From Dryocosmus kuriphilus (taxonomy: Eukaryota; Arthropoda; Insecta; Hymenoptera; Cynipidae): a DNA stretch of 64,000 nucleotides. Below, in pieces: positions 56,687-64,000 of the stretch (positions are counted from its first letter, which is position 1; each line of letters begins with the position of its first letter). The translations under genes and the position numbers were made by a program. The stretch covers positions 241,099,256 through 241,163,255 of the forward strand of contig CM076190.1 in NCBI GenBank assembly GCA_038277395.1, read 5' to 3'. Under the pieces are notes generated by a model. It did not search any database. It saw nothing but the letters and a program-made list of their open reading frames with translations, and was not told where the DNA came from.

Positions 56687-57005
56687 TTCGTCGCTTTTGT
56701 CCCTATTCCGAGCTGACAACGACGAGGGCAGTTCACAGTGGTAGTTTATTCGTCGCTTGTATCCCTATTTCGAACTTGGCAACGGCGAGACCAATTCACA
56801 GGGGTAGTTTGTTCGTCGCTTGTATCCCTATCTCGAACTTGACAACGGCGAGACCAATTCACAGGGGTAGTTTGTTCGTCGCTTGTATCCCTATCTCGAA
56901 CTTGGCAACGGCGAGACCAATTCACAGGGGTAGTTTGTTCTTCGCTTGCATCCCTATCTCGAACTTGGCAACGGCGAGACCAATTCGCAGGGGTAGTTTG
57001 GCTAG
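56687..57005. repeat. 63 bp minisatellite (five copies) in the solo LTR
   Basis: TTCGTCGCTTGTATCCCTAT starts at 56749, 56812 and 56875, with variants at 56687 and 56938. The period is 62-63 bp. The unit also has CGAACTTGGCAACGGCGAGA and CCAATTCACAGGGGTAG. A 63 bp period keeps frame on both strands, so repeat-coded frames appear in both directions. None is likely to be a gene. Confidence 0.92.
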
Positions 57006-57204
57006 AGTGAGAGGGGAGAGAACCGTAATCGAAGTATCTCTTCCTTTCACCGATCGAGCGATACACGAACGTACTTCGACAGATCGAATCCACTCGTAAG
57101 TTCTTTTCCGGATATATGCACTTTGTTTTTAACCCAAAGTAGACTTTACTTTGATTCTTAGCCGAAATCAAAGGGACTTTGTTCACTGCTAGAAAATTAA
57201 TTGT

Positions 57205-57610
57205 AACTTGAAGTTATTTATCCAATCACAGAGGACTACTTTTACAAGATAACCACTTGCTACTTGAGGTTATTTAACTGATCTCAGAGGGCTACATTCA
57301 CAAGAAGAAATACTGAATAGTTGACTACTTTCTCTTGCTACCTGAGGTTGTTTAACTGATCACAGAGGACTACTTTTACAAAGTGATTACTAGTTACTTG
57401 AGGTTATTTAACTGATCACGGAGAACGACGTGTACAATGTAACTTTTCGGAACGCAAAGACGTCCATACCTCCTTGGTCAGGGGTTTTATAGTAAGTTCC
57501 TACCCTTGATGGGAGGGAACTGTGCTAAACTGAATAATGGCACGTACGTTGCTCAACTGCATAATGTCACGTACGTTGCTAATCTGAATAATGTCACGTA
57601 CAAGTATTTT
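57205..57610. repeat. further short repeats in the solo LTR
   Basis: TACTTGAGGTTATTTAACTG followed by ATC(A/T)CAGAG recurs about four times in 57205-57430 at uneven spacing. AATGTCACGTACGTTGCTAA and similar words occur three times in 57530-57605 at about 30 bp spacing. CACGTACGT is palindromic. Confidence 0.7.
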
Positions 57611-58373
57611 CAAACATTAGTTAGCTAGGTAACATTATCTTGCTCATCAAAAGAACGTGTATTTATGTTATAAGTCACGTATGTTTGAGACTCGTCATCC
57701 GCACGTGCGCTCGGGCATTCTCGAATGACGAACTGAACAGATTTGTACAATCGTTGCGCATAGCATTAACTTAATTTTATATGGATTAATAAAGTTAGTG
57801 AACAGAGTCCCTCTGATGAATTCAGACGGTCATGAATAGTTTATCGATTGAATATTGATTGATTAAAGGTAGATTTGATCTTCGAAATTCTTCTTCTATT
57901 GAACTTGCAGTTATAGATGCATAGATTAATTTTACACATTCGAGGAATTTCTTATTTAACAATTCTTTATAACTACTACACTTATATTTTAAATTTATCT
58001 CGTGTTAGTTAATGGATGCGATGGTACAAGTAACGTGGGTAATTTATTCAGGGTTATATTTTCATTACTGACTTATCAACACTACCTAAGTTTCTTCTGC
58101 CTGTGGTAATGTATTTTAATTATCGTGGGCTTTCTACTTTATCTGCCTTCGTACTTGTATCATCCCGGCCATGGTACAGCGACTTTGTTCGCTTTGGTTT
58201 TACTACTTTTATGACTACGGTGCATTTATCATGAGTCGATGCTTACTTGAGCGAGTATATACAAAATCCGCTCGAGCACGTGCTATGGTAATACAGTAAG
58301 TTATATTCCTCATTATCTAAGGTTATGACAAAAGTTGTTGAAATTTTGAAAATAACAATTTGAGTTCATAACA

Positions 58374-58480
58374 AGTTTTGCATAATATTTGCTAGAAAAT
58401 TAAAAATTTCTAACAAAAATAAAAAAAAATTTGCGATTTGTATAAGTTGATTGTATTTTTTCATAATATTTCATAATATA
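58374..58480. repeat. satellite monomer, right part
   Basis: AGTTTTGCATAATATTTGCT and following satellite text to CATAATATTTCATAATATA. It is the continuation of the monomer interrupted at 56400 and the last satellite seen in the window. Confidence 0.8.
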
Positions 58481-58661
58481 TTGTCGAATTTGTGGAAATT
58501 CGAGTACTAAATAATTTGTCACGTACAAGCTAACCACATGTACGCTATTTCCTTATTTACTTTTACTGAGATAGTTACAAGATTATGGGACCGACAGAGT
58601 CTCCGACTATATGCTTAAGTCTCTACTGACCTCGCAAGTTTTCGGAGCCTATTTGTATGTA

Positions 58662-59975
58662 CGAGGTGTGATCAAAAAGTAAGGTGAGTTTTTGAATTTC
58701 GCGGGATGCGTACAGTCGATATTCGATTTCTTTTATTCTTATGTTCGTACACTCGTCCCAAACATATGTGCACAGTTTCAGCTACATAGCGTTTTTTGTT
58801 CGTTTGTGAAAGGCATAAAGGTTAGAGGTGCTTTGCGTGCTCGGCGATTTTGTGCTGTCGAAAAAAATGAATCAAAGAATTTGCATCCAAGTTTGTGTAA
58901 GAAATGGAATTAAGTGCTCCAAAACACTTGAAATGTTGACAGTGGCATACGGTGAGTGTACTCTGAGTAAAAAAATTATTATAAGTGGTACAAGCTCTTT
59001 CGGGCAGGCCGAGAGGTGACGAAGCTCGCCCTGGACGTTTCAGCACGTCAACAACTGATGAAAACGTTGAAGAAGTGAAGAAAATAGTGTTGGCGAATAG
59101 TCGAATTACCATTAGAGAAGTTGCTGATGATGTCGGCATCTCGTTTGGCTCTTGCCAAGCAATTTTAGTGGATATTTTGGGCATGAGACGTGTGCCAGCG
59201 AAGCTTGTTCCGAAATTGCTAAATTTTGACCAAAAGAACCGTCGCGTGAGCATCGCTCAGAAGCTGTTGAATGACGTCAACGGCGACCCAGACTTGCTCA
59301 AAAGGATCATAACAGGTGGTGAAACATGGGTATATGGTTATTACGTCGAAGCTGAGGCTCAATCGTTCGAGTGGAAGCATTCTGGATCACCAAGACCAAA
59401 AAAAGCGCGCCAAGTTCGATCAAATGTCAAGGCCTTGCTTACCGTTTTCTTCGATTATCATGGCGTAGTGCGTCGGGAGTTCTTACCACAAGGTCGTACA
59501 GTTAATAAAGAGTATTACCTTCAAGTTATGCGCCGTTTGCGTGAAGAATACGAAAAAAACGTCCGGAATTGTGAAAAAACCAGTCATATGGTTATTGCAC
59601 CACGATAATGCGCCAGCTCATACGTCATTGCCTGTTCGTAATTTTTTGGCCAGTAACAACACCATAATCATGCCTCAGGCACCGTATTCACCAAATTTGA
59701 CTCCCTGCGACTTTTTCCTGTTTCAAAAACTGAAAAGAACCATGAAAGGATGGCACTTTGCGACGATTGAGGAGATAAAGACCGCATCGCTGAAAGAGCT
59801 GAAGGCTATACCAAAAAGTGCTTATCAGAAAAGCTTTGAGGATTGGAAAAGGCGCTGGTACAGAAGTATTATATCCGAGGGGTATTACTTTGAAGGGGAC
59901 AACATCAATATTGATCAATAAATCAATATTTTTTGATAAAAATAAAAAGTCACCTTACTTTTTGATCACACCGCG
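58662..59975 (+). mobile_element. mariner-type DNA transposon, decayed
   Basis: 1314 bp, flanked by TA on both sides (58660-58661 and 59976-59977). The terminal inverted repeats are CGAGGTGTGATCAAAAAGTA at 58662 and its complement ending TTTTTGATCACACCGCG at 59975, matching over about 26 bases with one mismatch. Length, TA duplication and encoded protein are all typical of mariner. Confidence 0.95.
58828..59921 (+). pseudogene. mariner transposase, frameshifted, first catalytic Asp lost
   Basis: Coding is spread over three frames. The N-terminal frame begins MNQRICIQVCVRNGIKCSKT. The next, from about 58990, has RPGRFSTSTTDENVEEV, ILGMRRVPAKLVPKLL, ITGGETWVYGYYVEAE, WKHSGSPRPKKARQVRSNVK and FLPQGRTVNKEYYLQVMRRL. 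An A-run near 59551 then shifts to a frame with LLHHDNAPAHTS, YSPNLTPCDFFLF and KGWHFATIEEIKTASL, ending at TAA 59919. In mariner the first catalytic Asp lies in TGDETW. Here it reads TGGETW. The other two acidic positions (HHDN and PCD) are kept. It is inactive. Confidence 0.92.
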
Positions 59976-60079
59976 TATGTACATGAATTTAGATTTTAAT
60001 CTTAATTAGATGTTTAATAAGCTGGAATTGGTTTCCTTCTAGGATAACGAATTCTAATATCTGTGTTAATCATAGGAAC

Positions 60080-60720
60080 CTATTCAATTATTTCCTGGTG
60101 TGAAGCTTGTTCTTGATTTTCATAGCTACAATTATTATAGCAATTTCTGATTAATCGTTTAGATATATCTATAAGGGCGTTAAGTAGACCAACTTTATAT
60201 AACATCATAAAGGTGACTAATCCCACACAGCCAGATACGATATTATTTAGCCAGCCTGAAGCAGTTTTCTTCCAATTTTTAGTTTTTTTGTCTCGTTGAA
60301 TATGGTCTAAGGTGTTTAGTGCATTGTCTGAACTTAATTGTGTTTCTTTAATAATACTTTGATCAATTATATTGCGTAATGTAATTAGCCTTTCCTTTAG
60401 TAGACTTAAATCTGGTAAATCGATTGGATAAGTTATATTTGATACATAGTATTTTGTATTGTTCAATTTTTCATTATTAGTTTTAAGAGATATGCAGGCT
60501 ATCATTAATTTACAATTATTTCCGGTGATTATATAAGAGCCTGGTTGTAGGGTTTATGAAGCTAATGGTTTGTTTGTACATAATATATCAACTCGCTCTA
60601 CATTAATAAATATCATTAAATATCCTTGAGCGACTTTAATATAGGTCTCTTCTTGTAGATTAAGGGGTGTTAATTAGGTTAATTATTATGTCCCTTTTGA
60701 GTGTGGATTTAATGCTACTG
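60080..60720 (-). pseudogene. env-like glycoprotein relic of an insect retroelement (C-terminal part)
   Basis: The minus-strand frame from 60505 to 60080 is open. Upstream, similar coding continues to about 60720 but is broken by an in-frame stop near 60560 and a frame change near 60665. The open part has a Leu/Ile-rich helical segment, a hydrophobic span of about 20 residues (SGCVGLVTFMMLYKVGLL) that could be a membrane anchor, and a short polar tail. This order resembles the C-terminus of the fusion-type envelope proteins of errantivirus-like gypsy elements. No gag or pol is present nearby. The assignment is by general layout, not by a diagnostic motif. Confidence 0.5.
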
Positions 60721-60944
60721 AGTCGCAAGTGTTTTGTTGATAAATTATGAAGTTAGGTTGATTTCTTTTATATATTCTGGTAGCACCTATTAATTAGCAT
60801 TTGTCAATTTTCTCTAGCGTAGTAGGTACTGTCTTAGAAAAATAGGATTGTAATTAATTTCACATCAATTCAAGTTTGTGTCTTTAGAATTGGAGGTTAA
60901 TTCCCTCCAATTCTTAAATTATTTTTGTAAATATAAGATTTTTC
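60721..60944. other. unassigned AT-rich sequence
   Basis: No gene or repeat recognised. It may be further remains of the env-bearing element. Confidence 0.3.
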
Positions 60945-62490
60945 TGCTGGGTGGGTTTCTGTCACCACTATGGAGCGCGTTCTCAGGTTGCGGATAGAGG
61001 AACGGCCCCTGAGGTTGATCAGCTTCTGAGCTTAACTGCGAATATAAGAATAAGCAGTCGCGGACAGCCGATAGGAACCAGTCATGGGTGTGGTGAGCCC
61101 ACATTGGTAAAAAATAGGTACACCGCAGCCATGGTTTGGGGGGATTCACCCTTTCGCGTCCATACGCAATAGGTGGGTTCTACCAAGCCGAGGCGCAGCG
61201 TGTATCCACCTAGAAACCCTCCCCGAACCAAAACTAAAAATCTTGTAAGGGGAAAACCCTGCTGCCCCATTGAACTCCACAGCGATGACACTGCCCGCAA
61301 GAGATGTGCGGAATGATTCGCTTGTAGGGTCAACGTGGTACTGATGCCAGTGTGGCGTACTGCCTTGCAGGGGGACGTTAGGATACGAGGATGAAACCGT
61401 AATGTGTTTGAGGACAAGTTGACACAGTTCTTGTCAATGTCGGAAAGCTCCCATACTTAGACCTAGAGAGGTATGGGGGTTATCACTCCTGGGAAGGCGG
61501 ACTCGCCTGAGATCGGAACAGAATCCCTAACGTGCGGAATTTCTTAAAATTATCATGGCTATCTTCCAAAAACGAAAAACTACAATAAAATATCTTAAGG
61601 CGGGAACTCTGAACGTGCGTAGTCTAAATACTGGCGAATTTATCGAACTCATTGAGATAGCAAAGAGATACGATATTGATATAATAGCACTTCAAGAAAC
61701 CTGCTGGCCTGGCGAGTATGCACCAATCTCTAAGGATAACTACACTTTTCACTATGGGGGAGCTAAAGGGCGCAAACTGGGGACTGGGTATCCTATTAAT
61801 AAACGAATTTCGCAAGCGGTTATCGATATGCAATTTATTGACGACCGGTTATCATATATTGTACTAAAGGTTAATTTCTGCAAACAGGTGCTAATTAACG
61901 TGCACTGCCCTACCGAGGACAAAGACGAAGATACTAAAGATCTTTTTTATGAAACAATCGAACAAGTTTTTGACAAGTTCTGGAAGTTTGACGCAAAAAT
62001 AGTATTGGGAGACTTCAACGCGAAAATTGGAAAAGAACCGATGTATAGGCCTGCAATAGGGGCAGAAAGCCTGCATGACATCAGTAATGATAATGGGATT
62101 AGAGTAATAAACATTGCAGCTTCAAAGAACCTCGTTGTCAGAAGCACATATTTCAAGCATAAAAATATACATAAGGCCACCTGGATATCACCAGATGGTA
62201 TCACTCACAATAAGATTGATCACGTTTAAATTGACAGAAGACGTCACACAAATATTCTCGATATAAGATCGTACAGGGCAGCGGATTTAAATTCAGACCA
62301 CTTTCTCGTGATAGTGAAACTAAGATCTAGACTAGCGTTAAATAAGAAAACTAGCCCTCCAGAGCCAGCAGTACGTTTCAATATAGATAAGTTTAAAATG
62401 CCAACAGAAATATTGAATTATCAAGTAAAGATTTATAATAGTTTCGATGCTCCTCAAAAACAGGGAGACGATAGCGATAATTGTGAGAAG
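60945..62490 (+). mobile_element. RTE-type LINE, 5' part
   Basis: A GC-richer leader (about 60945-61554) precedes an endonuclease frame. The element is cut near 62490, before any reverse-transcriptase motif. Composition changes sharply at both edges. The leader has no open gene of its own. Confidence 0.7.
61555..62490 (+). pseudogene. RTE-type APE endonuclease domain, one stop, truncated
   Basis: ATG at 61555. The frame has LKAGTLNVRSLNTGEFIELI, DIDIIALQETCWPGEYAPI (catalytic Glu in QETCW), VLINVHCPTEDKDEDTKDLF, KIVLGDFNAKIGKEPMY (the Asp-Asn pair) and THNKIDHV (catalytic His). These are the motifs of APE-type endonucleases of RTE-like LINEs, often annotated as craniofacial development protein 2-like. 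TAA at 62227 replaces a codon directly after IDHV. The frame then resumes with IDRRRHTNILDIRSYRAADL and SDHFLVIVKLRSRL. RT is missing. Confidence 0.82.
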
Positions 62491-62935
62491 GACCCAGAAA
62501 CCCTGTGGGGTGTGACGTGCACCCTTTTCTCGGGTGGTGAAATTGAGAAAACAGTGTGGTCTACCTGGGTCACGCACAAGGCAATCCGGAAAATGAAACT
62601 AAAAAGGAATCCCAATGAACTCTACGCCACAGAACGCTAAGACTCAAGTTTACGCGAAACTCTAAAACACAATAGACTCAAAATTACCCAAAATTCCAAA
62701 GCACTATAACTCAATTTTATCTCAAACCCAAGAGCGCTAAAACAAAAAAAACTGCGGGCGCCAGCCCCTCCTGGGGCAGTAAACCTAAATCAAAAAAAGT
62801 ATCATTTCCGGACTACCCACTTTGCCGGCTGGCTCAGTCTCTAATTGCTTAGATTACGGTAGAGGGGAGGGGTTATACATCATTTAATAAAGCTCGGAAC
62901 AACTACTTTTATAAAACTTAAAAATTGATATTTAT
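62491..62935. other. unassigned sequence with small hairpins
   Basis: Begins with a GC-rich segment (CCAGAAACCCTGTGGGGTGT) that does not belong to the LINE frame and may be the end of another element. It includes GCCCCTCCTGGGGC (62766-62779), a hairpin, and GCCGGCTGGC. No gene. Confidence 0.35.
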
Positions 62936-63420
62936 TCATAAAAGAGGGTCACAGCAGTTTTGAACAATTATTGAAGAAAGTACAGAATAAAGGAAAAGTT
63001 AACACAAGTCTCCAGTAAATATAAAGAATACAAGGCGTTCGGCAATTAAATAGGCGGGTATTCAATGCATACATGAAATTTCATACAATAACTGGTTTTC
63101 AATAAATACATGGGGTTCGATAAAGTAAGAGGTTTTTCGGTAAATAAGTGGGGCCTGAAAAAACTATACCGCCTGTCTCCGATACGTAGGTGGGGGGGGG
63201 GGGGGGGGGGGGGGCTACATACAATAAGTCGTTTTCGATACAAGAAAAATGGTACTCAATCAAATAAAAGGGTTTCCAGTGCATAATAGGGACTTGTCAC
63301 AATAAATGATTCTCAATAAGTAAGTGGGTGTCGATGAAATAAACCGCTTTTCGATACGCAAAGAGGGGCTTGGGGAAAAATAAACAGGGTTTCGATAAAA
63401 TGGACGAGTGAATTCGGTTC
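62936..63420. repeat. degenerate TTCGATAAA minisatellite with a 23 G run
   Basis: Loosely repeated 30-40 bp text such as GGTTTTCAATAAATACATGG, GGTTCGATAAAGTAAG and TTTCGATACGCAAAG. It includes an uninterrupted G run at 63192-63214. Confidence 0.65.
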
Positions 63421-63830
63421 AACAAAATTAACATTACGGCAATTAAGATTCGATAAAATGGGGACGGGAGCTCAGCTCAACAGAATTAATTTTACAGCGA
63501 ATAAGGTTCAATACAATAGAAAAGGGAAACTCCATCTGACAAAATTAATATTACGGTAATTTAGGTTCGACAAAACAGGGAAAGGGAATCCAACTCGACA
63601 AAATTAGTATTACAGCAATTAAGATTCGATAAAATGGGGAAGGGGAACTCAGCTCAACAGAATTAATTTTACAGCGAATAAGGTTCAAATAAAATATAAA
63701 AGGGAAACTCCATCTGACAAAATTAATATTACGGTAATTTAGGTTCGATAAAACAGGAAAGGGGAATTCGATTCGACAGAATTAACATGATAGCGCAACA
63801 AAATTCAATAAAATAGGGACGGGGCTCGAA
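63421..63830. repeat. 177 bp higher-order minisatellite of three about 59 bp units
   Basis: CTCAGCTCAACAGAATTAAT occurs at 63471 and 63648, 177 bp apart, with matching text between. Inside each 177 bp unit three related monomers of about 59 bp differ in the word before (T/C)AACA or GACAAAATTA (CTCAGCTC, CTCCATCT, TCCAACTC). AATTAA(T/G)ATTACGGTAATT, then AGGTTCGA, is the shared core. Confidence 0.85.
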
Positions 63831-64000
63831 TTAACTCCAAAAGGAAGAGAATTGCGCTCAAGAAAAATACGAGGGGTTCGAATTGTACAGGTTGGGGTCG
63901 TGTTCGTAACGGGAGCAAAAGGGGAAACATGTTCGGAAAATAATACAAAAGATATACATGGCTACGGGAAAAATACATTTCGAGCAATAGGCTCCACCCT
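63831..64000. other. window end, nothing recognised
   Basis: Diverged purine-rich text, possibly the fading edge of the minisatellite. No gene seen. Confidence 0.3.

Larger units (their letters stand above)
56401..58373. mobile_element. solo LTR, 1973 bp, in satellite
   Basis: Starts TGTTAAGTCCCGAG and ends TTCATAACA, giving inverted ends TGTTA/TAACA. It is flanked by a 4 bp duplication, AGTT at 56397-56400 and 58374-58377. Removing it restores a satellite monomer (TTTGTAGTT joined to TTGCATAATATTTGC). No gag or pol remains, so it is a solo LTR left by LTR-LTR recombination. The 4 bp duplication fits the gypsy group. It differs in sequence from the LTRs at 15367 and 25072. TATAAATA near 56548 and AATAAA near 56611 suggest plus orientation. 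Confidence 0.82.

Noticed and set aside
56638..57186. Repeat-encoded proteins on both strands in the solo LTR
   Set aside because: A 63 bp period keeps both strands open. The location inside an LTR and the lack of a gene context argue against coding.
60945..61554. Possible host gene fragment in the GC-richer stretch
   Set aside because: No sustained frame on either strand, and it directly precedes the RTE-type endonuclease start.

Overview
The window reads as eukaryotic, most likely insect, nuclear DNA. It has GT-AG introns, AATAAA poly(A) signals, a mariner, a piggyBac, a Penelope-like element, R1-, Jockey- and RTE-type LINEs and gypsy LTR elements, and most of the rest is AT-rich satellite. 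A wasp or another hymenopteran would fit, but nothing here proves it. There are no operons, rRNA, tRNA or CRISPR arrays.

The only host-type genes I can support are two paralogous two-exon genes for a small secreted protein that I do not recognise. Copy A has exon 1 at 1571-1628 and exon 2 at 13678-14087. Copy B has exon 1 at 52369-52426 and exon 2 at 53708-54118. In both, a short signal-peptide exon ends in phase 1 at a GT donor, the intron contains GGAATTTCAAGG-type degenerate repeats, and exon 2 ends in VVVPYPH. Copy A is open but its intron has grown to 12 kb. Copy B has one extra base in a G run and is frameshifted. A decayed third exon 1 lies at 2718-2815. Each gene unit is bordered on both sides by the same AT-rich satellite, so the locus looks like a tandem duplication embedded in satellite.

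Layout: 1-895 satellite; 896-1570 repeat and homologous 5' flank; 1571-14087 gene A, with its intron holding relics of a WREP-type transposase family (two minus copies, one plus copy), an R1-like LINE, another LINE ORF1, a piggyBac and an LTR-like insert; 14480-15366 satellite; 15367-27656 a young 12.3 kb gypsy element with very long LTRs inserted in a satellite monomer with AGTT target duplications; 27657-52050 a 24 kb satellite array of roughly 82 bp monomers organised into a roughly 991 bp higher-order repeat; 52070-54600 gene B; 54660-58480 satellite interrupted by a Penelope-like fragment carrying a candidate hammerhead ribozyme and by a 1973 bp solo LTR; 58662-59975 a decayed mariner; 60080-60720 an env-like retroelement relic; 60945-62490 an RTE-type LINE 5' part; 62936-63830 minisatellites.

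The best leads are the unknown secreted gene pair, the hammerhead-like motif in the Penelope relic, the higher-order satellite, and the gypsy element, which combines a LINE insertion at its presumptive start site with a 34-residue tandem repeat at the end of its polyprotein. All statements come from reading the sequence by eye. No database search was run.
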